Source: Lineolata rhizophorae (taxonomy: Eukaryota > Ascomycota > Dothideomycetes > Lineolatales > Lineolataceae). From it: a DNA stretch of 51,572 nucleotides. Of this stretch, positions 1 to 10,688 are shown in pieces. The notes below the pieces were generated by a model that did no database searches, was not told where the DNA came from, and saw nothing but the letters and a program-made list of their open reading frames with translations. Position 1 is the first letter of the stretch; the number at the start of each line of letters is the position of its first letter. A program made the position numbers and the translations under genes. Location: positions 1,017,276 through 1,068,847 of the forward strand of contig MU001681.1 in NCBI GenBank assembly GCA_010093515.1, given 5' to 3'.

Positions 1-374
1 TTCTTTTGACGCGTCCTGGGGCATTGGTGGTGGAGGAATTGAGGTGTAAAGTTGATGGACGCGTCTAGACGCGAAGCTGACCGACCAGGACCAGGGGGTA
101 CTACACGTTAGCTAAGTTGACATTTCATAAATAAATTCTCCGAGCATCAACTTAGATACTACCTTTAGAAATTCAAGCGAAGTTGAATTTATGTCTTAAT
201 CCCATTGTTTTGGAATGCTGATGCTTAACTTGTTAGAGTGAGAAGTTACAATTCTTCGACAACCCTGCAATTGAACAATATAAGAAAGAGCTCTCCTTAT
301 ATCCAGAATATTATCTCCACAACTTTAACCACTCTATGAGTCGGCTGCTATTGCTGACGAAGGAATTGACAATC
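1..374. other. Left edge, no gene seen
   Basis: This stretch lies 3' of the P450 gene. From about 100 to 370 it is clearly richer in A and T than the rest of the left part. A perfect 14-bp palindrome (CGCGTCTAGACGCG) occupies 60-73. An AACTTTAA core at 321-328 matches the reverse complement of the WOPR-site core TTAAAGTT. I see no coding exon. Confidence 0.6.
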
Positions 375-2361
375 CTACTCCCACGCTTCTTTCCGTCTTC
401 TCATCCTCACCCGAACATTTTGCTTCGGCGCTAGAACACCAGCGGTTCTTCTACGGGGAGGAAGTTTCCATCCGCTCTTGTCCGCAGGCTCAATATCCCA
501 AAGCGCCAAAATGCCCGCTACAAGACTTAGGATCTCCTTCTCCGCAAACTTCCGTCCCTTACACATCGTCCTGCCGCCTCCATACGGACGGACAGTTCCC
601 CATTCAGCCCGCGACGCCGAAGCCGTCGCCTTTTCATCCATACTCTCTCGCCGGATGTGTCGATCGGGGATCCATGACATCGGCTGCGGGAAGTATCTCG
701 GATCCCAATGGTGCAGCCAGTATAGAAGATGCAAGAAAGAGCCCTTAGGGACATGGAACTGCCCCCCTTTCCCACTAGAGGCCGGCGAGTCCGGACTACC
801 AGCTCCGGCAAAAACGCTCTCATCCTCCTTGCTTTCGGCGAGCACGCAATTCTCACGAACCGTCTTCAACGCCTGCACCCCCGCATCCAACCTCATCGTC
901 TCGATGTACGTGCTCATGAGCAGCGGACACCCGTTCTCCAAGCCCTTCACGTCGAGCTTGATCCTCGGCGGCTCCCTGATGGCCCCGCCCGGCAACCCCC
1001 CCGCCCTCTCGACCTTCGCGAACGGCTCCGTCTCCCCCCGCAACCTCTCCACCAGCTCGCCCCCCTCGGCGTAAATCCGCAGCACCATCCAAAAAGCCGC
1101 CACGTTCGCGTTCGCATTCGTCGCCCACAGCAGCCCGAGATTCTGCGCGGCGCGGCCCTCGGGCCCGACGCCGTGGGCCACCAGGTGCGCCCGGATGGCA
1201 CGGTACCCCGGCGACACGTCCGACAGGTCGCGCCAGGTCCAGGCGGGGTCGGCGGGGCGGCGGCCGGCGTCTTCGGCGTCGAGGGCGCGCTCGAGGGCGG
1301 TGAGGCCGGCGAGGAGGCGCCGGCGGGCGATGTGCGCGCGCGTGAGGGACGGCCAGGGGATCCAGCGGGGGAGCCCGGCGGCGAGGCCGAGGAAGCTGGC
1401 ATCGAAGATCCAGAAGTCGTCTTGGAGGGTCGGGTAGACTTCGAGGAGGGCGGTGCCGAAGAAGGTGGTGTTGACGGCGTAGCCGACGAAATCGCGGATG
1501 AGGTCACTGAGAGTGGAGCGTGAGGCTGGGTTGAAGAGGAATAGTATAAGGAGCGGATAGAAAAGAGAGGAGTTTTAACAGCGAGACGTACAGGAGGTCG
1601 GCTTCGACAATTGCCTCACCCTTTTCATCCATCACACATTCGGCCCTCGCCGAGCGTTCCCATGGGTGCATGTCGACGGGGCTTGGATTAAAAGACGCGA
1701 GATTGGGTAAATGCTCCTCGAACTGGCGGATTACGCCGCCGATATACTTGGAAAGGTGTTCGTCCTTTCCGACGTAGTTTGTTACGAGCAGTTGAAGGAC
1801 GGGATAGGATTTCACGAAAGCGTCCCTAGACTGCCGCGGCATGCCAAAGATGTTGTCCCATTCGATGAATGCGATAGATTCATTCTCAGTCGCCGATGCT
1901 TTTAGGGAGTAAACATCGCGAAAAAGAGAGGGCGAGAACACCATTGTGTTGTGGTACGTGGCTAGGTTGAGTTCAACAATTCCATGTTTAGCGGAATCTC
2001 TGCTTAGCCGTTAGAACGACGTCGGGTTAGACCGTAGGAACAAGGGAACCCGTGGAGAACAGTGAAAAGAGCAACGATGGCTACAATTGAATGTGATAGC
2101 TTGCCTATATGATTGTAAAAGGCTCTCGTTATTGAACAAGAAGCTAAATAAGTGGCCAATTCCCGGGATCCAGTAAGGTAAGGTAGGCGGAGATACGGAG
2201 CCGTCTGCTTGGATCTTCGTCGCGTTCGCTGCCCTGCCAGACAAGTATCGTGTTGTGACGGCGATGAGCAAGCACGTGAGAGCCACAGCCATCGTCGGGC
2301 TTGACGAGAACCATGAGCCAGCACTGTCCACAATGGGCCGGAGCCCGTTTGACTCGATCAT
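375..2361 (-). CDS. Cytochrome P450, CYP7/CYP8-like
   Basis: This is a haem-thiolate monooxygenase, predicted to be anchored in the ER. The model has exons 2361-2105, 1999-1592 and 1506-375, giving 598 residues. A hydrophobic N-terminal anchor spans about residues 25-37, followed by a proline-rich hinge. The K-helix ExxR (ETMR) is at 424-427. The haem loop PYGGGRTMCKGRKFA is at 529-543, with the cysteine ligand at 537. The I-helix reads WATNANANVAAFW: the usual acid-threonine pair is replaced by asparagine, as in CYP7A1 and prostacyclin synthase. Fungal relatives are often labelled 25-hydroxycholesterol 7-alpha-hydroxylase, but the substrate cannot be read from sequence. Intron 1 (2104-2000) starts with GCAAGC, a GC-AG intron; its branch site TTCTAACG is good and the join gives SYRDSAKHGIVEL. 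Intron 2 is 1591-1507. The gene is divergent from the ITPase gene. The family call is firm; the substrate is unknown. Confidence 0.9.
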
Positions 2362-2931
2362 GGCTCGTTCTGAATCAGGGGTGAAAGAAAGTCCAGGGGA
2401 GGGTAGCCGGCAGTCGAATAAAGTCTGTGGAATATGAATTGCAGCAACTATCCCTCGCTTCCAGCATTTAAACAAGCAGGGAAGGGCAGAGGAGGAAGGA
2501 ATTAGGACGTCGGTGGTTGGATATCTGAGGGTAGAGAGCTTGGCTGAGTGGGGGCCAAAACCTAGATGCGCTGTGTTGTGTCGGCTGGGCGCTCGCGATA
2601 GGTCCCAGTTCCTCCGTATTACGAACCCCGTGCCTTCTATTCTGCTTTGATCCGATCTTCGACCTCTCGATTGCTGGCCGCAAGCCCAAGCCCAGATTTC
2701 TTCTTAAAATCTACGTTGTGGGGGTAGCAAGGCAAAGGCAGAATCCCCGAGGTGCGTCAGAGAAACCTAATAATAGGTATGGATGGAGGTCTAGAGCTGG
2801 CTCAGCTCGGGACCGAAAACCTTCCTCTTTCCGCATAGTGTCTGCCGGCACGTGATTGAAGCACAGAAATCTTTCCGTTGCCATCGTATCTTGCGCTCCA
2901 CCGCGATCTCTTGGGTCGGATATTGCGAAAA
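2362..2931. promoter_or_regulatory. Bidirectional promoter between P450 and ITPase genes
   Basis: A 570-bp gap separates the start codons of two divergent genes, so it must hold both promoters and both 5' leaders. I see no convincing coding exon and no motif I would name with confidence. Confidence 0.6.
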
Positions 2932-3792
2932 ATGGCGCCGAAGAAACTAAATTTCATAACCGGCAACAAGAACAAGCTCGCCGAAGTCAAGGCTATCCTT
3001 GGCGACACGGTCGAGCTGACGAACCAGTCGCTCGACCTGCTCGAGATACAGGGGACGGTCGAAGAAGTCACGCTGGATAAGTGCAAGCGCGCTGCCGATA
3101 TTGTAATTTCTCCTGCTATTAGTCTACTTGAGTACTTACTTACGTACAATAAGATTGGAGGTCCAGTTCTGGTTGAGGATACATGCCTCTGCTTCAAAGC
3201 TATGAATGACTTGCCTGGGCCATACATGTACGTGTCGAACCCACGTGATTATAAAGTACAGAGTCCCAGGGGACATGCGCTGTAGTTCTAGGCTTTTAAT
3301 CTTGAATTTAACCTTATTTTCTATCCAGCAAATGGTTCATGCTAGCACTCGGACCCCAAAACATGCACAAGATGCTCTCCGGCTTCGAGGACAAATCCGC
3401 TCAGGCTGTGTGCACTTTTGCATACTCCGAAGGGCCTGGCCATGAGCCTATCATCTTCCAAGGCCGGACAGATGTGAGTATTTCTACCGCCTGCACTTGT
3501 ATCATTCGCCCTAGGCTAGCTCTGTGCTAACAAATGTCCACCACTAGGGTAAACTCGTTCCATCTCGGGGTCCAACAGTGTTCGGTATGTCCAATCCACT
3601 CCCCATGATCCTTCTTTTCTACAGCATGATATGCTGAATTATTGTGAAGGCTGGGATTCGTGCTTCGAGTATGAAGGGCAGACGTACGCCGAGATGGACA
3701 AGGCGGAGAAGAACAAGGTGTCGCATCGGGGCAAGGCCCTCGACAAGCTGAAAGCATGGCTCCAGCAGGAGACGACACAAATGCCCGCCTGA
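2932..3792 (+). CDS. HAM1: Inosine triphosphate pyrophosphatase (ITPase, HAM1 family)
   Basis: The enzyme hydrolyses ITP, dITP and XTP to monophosphates plus pyrophosphate, clearing deaminated purines from the nucleotide pool. The model has exons 2932-3102, 3154-3227, 3329-3473, 3548-3584 and 3650-3792, giving 189 residues, the family's normal length. Visible signatures are the N-terminal [16 protein letters not shown] nucleotide-binding motif, [10 protein letters not shown] with the acidic metal-site residues, LPGPYIKWF, and the C-terminal [10 protein letters not shown] that reads the base. All five exons join in phase. The start ATG sits in the context AAAAATGGCG. Intron 1 is only 51 nt, a multiple of three without an in-frame stop, so retaining it would add 17 residues rather than end the protein. 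The gene is convergent with the FAP7 gene, with 98 bp between the stop codons. Confidence 0.97.
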
Positions 3793-3890
3793 TTAACTGT
3801 TCATCCCCGAGTGGAGGACATTCAACGCCAGTATACTCATCTTCAGTAGACAGGTAGACTCGTCCAGCAATAACCAGGAAAATTACTCGT

Positions 3891-4616
3891 TCACCCGTTA
3901 GTATCCGCAGTGCCGTTAACACCGTGATCCTCCATTGCGTTGCTATCCTCGCTCTCTTCGCTCTCAAGTCCTTCGTCATTCGCTCTTCTTGCCTGATCCT
4001 TCTTCCAAGCCTCCGTCCACGCAACCACCCTCTCCACATTCTCATCCAAGTCGTCCACCTTATCGCTCCGCAGCTCGACGACGATCTCCTCGTCGTACGC
4101 CTCGCGCGCCTCCTCGAGCAGCACCTCCATGATCTCTGCGTCCAGGTTCTCCTGCAGCTTCGCCTCGGCGTAGCCGCGCGCCGCCATGCGGTCGTACAGC
4201 ACGCTCGAGTCGCAGCGCAGCACGACGACGAGGTCGACCCAGCGCTTGGGGAAGAGGTCGCACGCGTGCCAGTCAAGCAGGATGCCGCCGCGGTCGGCGA
4301 GGGGTTCGAGGGCGTCGAGAAGCTGGCCGAGCACAAAATCGTAGTTAGAAACAGGGGCGCGACAAGATTTCGTCGAACGTTGAGGGAAGCCCAGTGCCCC
4401 GGGAGGGGGGGGGGGCGCGAGGCGAAGTACCTTGTCTTCGTCCACGATCCAGCTCTGCATCTCGTCGTCCCATCCTTCGTGGCATTCGTGCTCCCGGACT
4501 ATGCGGTTGATGGCGACGTGCTCCAGTCCGGTGGCGCGGGCGATCTCTTCGCAGTGCGAGGTTTTGCCCACGCCGGGTGTGCCGGTCACGACGATGTTGG
4601 GGAGGCTCCGAGGCAT
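3891..4616 (-). CDS. FAP7: Adenylate kinase isoenzyme 6 / ribosome-assembly ATPase FAP7
   Basis: FAP7 (human AK6/hCINAP) is a nuclear P-loop NMP kinase/ATPase needed for the final cleavage of 20S pre-rRNA to 18S rRNA, acting with Rps14. The model has exons 4616-4431 and 4322-3891, giving 205 residues. The P-loop GTPGVGKT is at residues 12-19, just after MPRSLPNIVVT. The family signature DWHACDLFPKRW follows the intron. The C-terminus is an acidic, low-complexity tail. An in-frame ATG exists at 4673, but the usual short N-terminus favours 4616. The intron (4430-4323, 108 nt) carries a C-rich stretch and is a multiple of three without a stop in frame, so unspliced RNA would stay open. Splicing restores the expected EDKLLDALEPLADRGG join. 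The upstream neighbour is divergent. Confidence 0.95.
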   Translation of the reverse strand: MPRSLPNIVVTGTPGVGKTSHCEEIARATGLEHVAINRIVREHECHEGWDDEMQSWIVDEDKVLRLAPPPPPGALGFPQRSTKSCRAPVSNYDFVLGQLLDALEPLADRGGILLDWHACDLFPKRWVDLVVVLRCDSSVLYDRMAARGYAEAKLQENLDAEIMEVLLEEAREAYDEEIVVELRSDKVDDLDENVERVVAWTEAWKKDQARRANDEGLESEESEDSNAMEDHGVNGTADTNG

Positions 4617-5261
4617 AACGGGCGTTGGAGCCGAGTAAAGTAGAAAATGGGATGAGATATTCCTCTTAGGCAATTAAAGGACACGGAAATCTGCCACTGT
4701 TCGGCCGGAGCTTTGGGCGCCTTCTGAGATCGAAATTCTTGTTGCGCAGCTCGATGACGCTCGGGATCCCCAGGAAGCGAACGAATCAAAGGCGGCATCC
4801 TGGTCGTGCCTGGTCCTCAGCGCACTCTAAACTGTGGTCCCTCAACACCAAAGCGCAAAACCTTTCACAGCAGCCGGGATTCCATGTCGCACACGTTCCG
4901 TGTTGCGTAACCCTCTACATGCGGCCTATCGAATTTGGAATCTTCAGCCTCACCATGGTACGACTCAACTTCGCATGGACTAGCAGCTGTATCCGACCCC
5001 CATCCTTGCAAGAGTGCCGCCTATAGAAGAGCTTGGGCCGTGTTTGAAACCCCAGAAGCTAAAACGGCGCGCGGCTGAGAGCCGCTCGCACTTCTGCCTA
5101 CACACCCCTTTTAACAGCCCTGTCGCGTCCGCATAGTATCTTCTGTTACTCTTTTTTTTTTCCCGGAGTTCTATTCTATAGGTTTCGTTTCGTCTAAAGG
5201 TACTCTCTATTGATCTCAATTTAGCTCCCTCGTGTGCCATTCCAATATTTTCTTTTTATAG
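4617..5261. promoter_or_regulatory. Bidirectional promoter, FAP7 / CorA-like gene
   Basis: A 645-bp gap separates divergent genes. The bases just before the ATG at 5262 end in a T-rich tract and TATAG, which looks like a 3' splice site, so the plus-strand gene may have a 5'-UTR intron ending at 5261. No coding exon is supported here. Confidence 0.5.
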
Positions 5262-7516
5262 ATGTCGCAAGTTCAGACTCCACAACAACCCGCCGGCGGC
5301 ACCGGCACAACTCGGCGTGCTACCACGTTCTCGACCAGCACAGCAACACAGGCGACGGCCAGAGTGGACAACAGTCGTACGGATGAATTCGAGCACACTG
5401 TTGACATTTTATATGAAGCAGGTCTGGATCCAACGGATGGCCGGGTATCACGGCCAACAAATGACTGACCCAATCCACGACTTGCTCAGATGGCGGGAAC
5501 TGGGAGCAGAAGACGCCGGGAAAGCTGAGCGACATTTACAGAAATGACACCGATGACGTGAGTCAGAATTGCTACACTCAAGAAAATTTAGGGCTCTGTA
5601 CTACGCATCGATCCCAGGGCTAACTTGCGCTTTGGGCACTATGTGAAGGCTCGCTACGCCAAATCCCGGATCGTGTAGGTGTTAAGAAATGAGCACATGA
5701 CCACACTCCCAATGTTCGTTTAACTGAATGCTCGTTCAGCGTGCTGCCCCGTGTAATACCGAAAAAGGAAGATCCGAATTCCTGGTTCGGTCCCTTCTTC
5801 CCTGAACCCGACGATCACGCCCTCGAGTTCTTTCGCAAGCAATTCGGGATTCCGGATTTATTCTGGACCAAAATGCGTCGTAAAGCCTGCGGTTATTTTT
5901 GCTGTCAAGATGTACCAGACAAGAATGGCAACAGAATGGGTCATGGTAATATCTTCATGCAACGACGTTTCCTTTCACTATATTGACGACCTACCAGTCA
6001 CCATGATGAAGTCCCTCACCATTAAGGTTGAGGACGAGCCTAGACAGAGGTCTGACGAGACGGGGAAGCGAAACTACTTTCCCTACGAATGGCTCCCCTT
6101 GGAGCTTGCCGTATTTTGGCACGACAAGCGCCGGACGCTGCAAGCCGTCGTCATGCAAGCATCGCCGGAAGTTCGAGAGCGGATCAAGAAAGTACTGCTG
6201 CCGGGTACAACACCGCCTTTTCACTTGGAACCACTCGGCCTACATGTCTTTTTGTTCGAGCGAGTACTCGAGATGTATGATAATAGCTTTTGGTTCCTGC
6301 GAGACAATCTTCCGAAAGTGGAATCGGTAGGTACTCGCTCGCTCTTTTTCCGTCCATCCCAGCTACCATCCCAGCTACCGTCTCATTTAGTCTGCCCAAC
6401 AGCCTCCCTTCAACGTGGAATGAAAGCACATCCAGAACTAACCAAGTATCTCCTGACACCATAGCGCCAAAAACCCGGCGACACTCCCCGTCCCGACTAT
6501 CCCCTCGTCCACGACCTCGCCCGCCACGTCATCCACCACACCGAGTCCCTTGAGATCGCTATCGACACCCTCGACACACTAAAGAGCTGCCACGACGAGT
6601 GCGGCCACGACGAAGCCGGTGTGACAACTAGTCCGGTCTCGCCGCAAGGCGGCGGTCCGGGGGCAACTAGTGCCGGTGCTAGTTCTGGGACTGACCACGG
6701 CGGCCTTACTACGGCGTTGGCCACGGCGGGCACGAGGTTCGATGCGCAGTTGGTCGCGCAGAGAAACGCTATCCAGCAGCATCGCAGGCTGCTGAGGCAT
6801 TATGACAAGATGCTGAGGCAATTCCTGGCGCGGTCGCGGTCGTTGAATGAGAGGATTAGGAACGAGATCAACCTAGTGAGTTTTGGACTCAAATCCATCC
6901 AATTGGATTCGGAAGTGAGCCGTAAGGAAAAGTAGAGAGAAAGCGCGGCTAACAAAGCGACCTTCCCAATCTCAAGAGTTTCAACTCCGTCGTCCAATAT
7001 GACAGCCGCGCCATGAAAACAATCTCCTTCCTCACCCTCTTCTTCCTCCCCGGCACCTTCGTCTCAGTACGTACCCACCTGTGCAACTGGTTCCCTTCTC
7101 TTCCCTCCCAATTACCCTCCTAGCCAGGCCTTCTACTCACCCCCGCCCTTCTCCGCCTCATCCCACAGTCCATCCTCGGCACCAACTTCTTCAACTACGG
7201 CGAGCACGACCCCCGCTTCCACATGTCGTCGCTCTTCTGGCCCGGCTGGGCCGCGCCCACCGTCGGTCTCACCCTGGCCGTGCTGCTCATCTGGTGGAAG
7301 TGGTACGCCAGCAGCACCAAGGTGCGGACCAGCGGCGGCTCCGGCCCAAAGGTCAAGGGCGCGCGGTGGGGCTTCGGGGTGAGGAGAGAAGAAACAGAGG
7401 ATGGTGATGGCACCGCATCGCAGCGGAAACATAGGCGAAAGGTGGTGGTGCCGGGGTGGAAGAGTTTTAATTCGTCGCAGGCGAGGTTGGATGCGGTGCC
7501 GAATAGTGCGGCGTAG
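5262..7516 (+). CDS. CorA-like two-helix membrane protein
   Basis: This belongs to the fungal CorA-like family: a large soluble N-terminal part followed by two C-terminal membrane helices. The preferred exons are 5262-5421, 5490-5557, 5592-5674, 5740-5945, 5998-6326, 6465-6875, 6977-7066 and 7169-7516 (564 residues, all joins in phase). The exon 7-8 join reads AMKTISFLTLFFLPGTFVSS, the typical first helix; the second helix (LTLAVLLIWW) lies about 45 residues later, followed by a basic tail. The glycine-methionine-asparagine (GMN) pore motif of true CorA magnesium channels is not seen, so magnesium transport should not be assumed. Uncertain points: the 34-nt intron 5558-5591 is very short, and a 91-nt version ending at 5648 also keeps the frame (545 residues). 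Intron 1 uses the weak donor GTCTGG. The family call is fairly sure; the N-terminal half is less so. Confidence 0.72.
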
Positions 7517-8065
7517 TGGGGAGGGAGGCACTCGTGTTGTGAGGATTTGCGCCGAAAGCTTGGATGTTTCTTTGTATGTTCAAGCCGTTCGATCTAGCTT
7601 GGGCCGAACTAGTTCTAGCTATCTACTAGTAATTGATTTTCTAGCTTTGGTTATTCAAAGCCGTTGGGTGGGGTCCGTCTTCTACGGAACCAACTTTTCT
7701 TCATTCACCGTTTCCATATTCCTAAGCGTCTGTCCTAATTCGAAACGGCAATTGGTACTTTTAGTTTATGAGTTTTACTACACATTAACTGTCCAATTGC
7801 ACAAAATTTCGACGTGTTGTGGATTATAACATTGGCCATTATTGTTGTCCTTCTCGGGACGTCTCTTTGCATATGCGCATGTCATTGTATAATGCACTTC
7901 TAGCTTAACATGCTGCAGGAAATGAATTATCATTTGGCCGCTAAAATGGAGGAGTTCAGTTACTCGGCGGTACGGATTATCCGACAGGAACGCGAACTCC
8001 AGCACCCTGGTGGCGTACATGGTGAAAAGTTAGCCTCTGAGTATATTTGTTCGGTTCCCTTCACA
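7517..8065. other. Intergenic, CorA-like 3' end to MTO1 promoter
   Basis: This 549-bp gap separates two plus-strand genes. It is noticeably more AT-rich than the flanking exons and should hold the 3' UTR of the first gene and the promoter of the second. No exon or RNA gene was seen. Confidence 0.5.
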
Positions 8066-10337
8066 ATGGCTGCATTATTGCGCTCCAGTGCGCGCATGCC
8101 GTGGGGCCATGCGCCGCGCGTGCGATCCTCCTTGCTATACTCCCGACGATGCCTCGCCACTGCTTCCACCGAAACGCGGTACGCGACTCTCCCTTGCTGC
8201 GGAAGGGCTCTCGTCTAGGAACAATATCGAACTACCCAAGTGACTTTCGTACTAGCATTGTAATGTTACGCTGACATTCGGATGCCGGATTCCGCAGTCC
8301 CTACGATGTCGTCGTCATCGGCGGCGGCCATGCGGGCTGCGAAGCCAGCGCCGCGGCGGCGCGATCGGGGGCACGAACCGCGCTCGTGACGCCTTCGCTC
8401 GACAACCTCGGGACGTGCTCGTGCAATCCGAGTTTCGGCGGGATCGGGAAAGGGACGATGCTGCGGGAAATTGATGCGTTAGATGGGGTGGTCGGGTGGG
8501 TGGTGGATAGGGCCGGAGTGCAGTTCCGGGTGCTCAACAGCAAGAAGGGGCCCGCCGTTTGGGGTCCGCGCGCGCAGATCGATCGGAAATTGTACAAGAA
8601 GTACATGAAGGAGGAGATGGTTGGCTATAAGAATCTGGCGGTGGTGGAGGGTAAGGTGGCAGATATTGTGGTGAGCAAGGAAGCGGAGGCGAGGGCAGAG
8701 CCCGGTAGGATGGGCAGGATCGCGGGAGTGAGACTGGAATCGGGAGAGGTGCTCCCGGCGGGCAATGTGGTTATTACCACAGGAACTTTTCTGGGAGGGG
8801 AGATCCATATTGGTGGGTTGTCTTACCGTGTCACCGGGAGACGTCGAGCGCTAAACGTACAGAAGGGATGGAAGCGTACCCGTCAGGACGGATGGGCGAG
8901 GCCGCTACCACAGGACTGAGCAAGTCTCTCCGAGAGGCCGGCTTCAAGCTGGGGCGCCTCAAGACGGGAACTCCGCCTCGGCTCGACACCAAGACGATCA
9001 ATTACAAGGGACTTGAGCCCCAGCCGGGTGATAACTCGCCTGCACCGTTCAGCTATATGAACGACAGGGTCCAGGTCGACACCGAGGATCAGCTGATATG
9101 CTACGCGACGCATACGAACGGAACGACGCATGAGATCATTCGCGAGAATCTCTCCAAGACGATCCACATCCGCGAAACAGTTAAGGGACCGCGATATTGC
9201 CCTTCGATTGAAGCAAAGATAATGCGCTTCGCAGACAAGCCTCAGCACATCGTTTGGCTTGAACCGGAGGGCTTCGATACGGATGTGGTGTATCCCAATG
9301 GCATTAGCATGACCATCCCCGCTGATGCCCAACTGGCCATGGTGCGCTCGATCCGTGGTCTCGAAAATGCTACTATGCTCCAGCCTGCGTACGGCGTCGA
9401 GTACGACTACGTCGACCCGCGTAGTCTGCGGGCCTCGCTCGAGACCAAGGCGATTGGCGGGCTATTCCTGGCCGGCCAGATCAACGGGACGACGGGCTAC
9501 GAGGAAGCGGCGGCGCAAGGAGTGGTGGCAGGCATCAACGCGGGCCTGCGCTCGCAAGGCAAGGAACCCATGACGCTCACCCGCGCCGACGGCTACATCG
9601 GCATCCTCATCGACGACCTCACCACCAAGGGCGTCTCGGAACCGTACCGCATGTTCACCGCCCGCTCCGAGTACCGCCTCTCGGCGCGCGCCGACAACGC
9701 CGACACGCGCCTCACGCGGCTCGGCCGCGCGGCCGGCGTCGTGTCGGACGCGCGCTGGGCCGCCTTCGAGGCCGAGCAGACCGCCATGGCGGAGCTGCGG
9801 GCGCTGCTCGAGGCCACGACGGCCACGTCGGCCGCCTGGCTGGCGGCCGGCTTCCCCGTGCGGCGCGACTCGGCCCGGCGCTCCGCCTTCGACCTGCTGC
9901 GGCACCAGGGCGTGTCGCTCGCGCAGGTGGAGGCGCACGTGGGCGCGCGCGCGACGGGCCGGTTCAGCCCGCGCGTGCGCCGCCGCGTCCACGTCGAGGC
10001 CGCCTACGCGCCCTACGTCACGCAGCAGGCCGCCGCCCAGCGCGCCTTCCTCGCCGACGAAGCGCTGCGGCTGCCGGCCGACCTGGACTACGACCGCGTC
10101 TTCGGGCTCAGCCTCGAGGAGCGCGGGCTGCTGGCCGTCACGCGGCCGGAGAGCGTGGGGCAGGCGCGGAGGATCGAGGGCATGACGCCGAACGGGGTGC
10201 TGAGGCTGCTGGGGTACGTGAGAGGCGAGGCGAAAGCGAGGTTAAGGGAGGAGAAGGCTGAGGAAGAGACGGCGAGGAAGGCTGCTTATATGGCCGGAGG
10301 CGTAGTGGATGGAGAGGCTACCCCTGGGTTGGAATGA
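8066..10337 (+). CDS. MTO1: Mitochondrial tRNA uridine-5-carboxymethylaminomethyl modification protein MTO1 (GidA/MnmG)
   Basis: MTO1 is an FAD protein that works with the GTPase MSS1 to modify the wobble uridine of mitochondrial tRNAs. The model has exons 8066-8178, 8298-8812 and 8866-10337, giving 699 residues, the normal length. The N-terminus is basic and hydroxylated (many R and S, almost no acid), as expected of a mitochondrial presequence. The FAD dinucleotide fold GGGHAGCE is at about 46-53, and the family signature [13 protein letters not shown] at about 78-90. Later come the [11 protein letters not shown] block and the C-terminal [15 protein letters not shown] motif. The exon 2-3 join gives [17 protein letters not shown]. 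Intron 2 is only 53 nt. Exon 3 is very GC-rich, which produces long spurious frames on the opposite strand. The gene is convergent with the cardiolipin synthase gene. Confidence 0.97.
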
Positions 10338-10603
10338 GAAGCGCAGCACTGTGACCCGCTCTGGGTTGGGATGACGCATTCCATGGTAACGGCGCACTCT
10401 GCATACCCATGGTTCCATGCCCATGGGATTCTTGGCGGCCTCTTAGCTTTTTGGCATAGGGATGTGGTGCTGTAAGTTTCAGGTATGTTTGGAAGAAGCT
10501 GCCATCTCAGCTATTTGCATGCATGCCCTGTATATTTAGAGGGGAAGGGGGCATGACTATGCTCGGCAATGTACAGTAGTAGCCGGATTCGCTCCAAGCC
10601 CGT

Positions 10604-10609
10604 AATAAA
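10604..10609 (+). terminator. AATAAA polyadenylation-type signal after MTO1
   Basis: An exact AATAAA lies 267 bp after the MTO1 stop, in the 351-bp gap between two convergent genes. The assignment as a poly(A) signal is inferred. Confidence 0.35.
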
Positions 10610-10688
10610 CGCCGTGTTTAAATGCGTTTTGTTCTCGCCACAAATACTCGCCATGGCTTTCTTTTGAAACTCCGCTCCCAAGGCCTTG

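Noticed and set aside
60-73. 14-bp palindrome with repeated GACGCGTC words
   Set aside because: It is short and isolated at the window edge; no attachment site or repeat family can be supported.
729-1523. 264-codon plus-strand frame across the P450 gene
   Set aside because: It is antisense to the P450 exon carrying the haem motif, with composition mirroring GC-rich third positions.
9462-9992. 176-codon minus-strand frame inside MTO1
   Set aside because: It is a shadow of the GC-rich third MTO1 exon, with no family signature.
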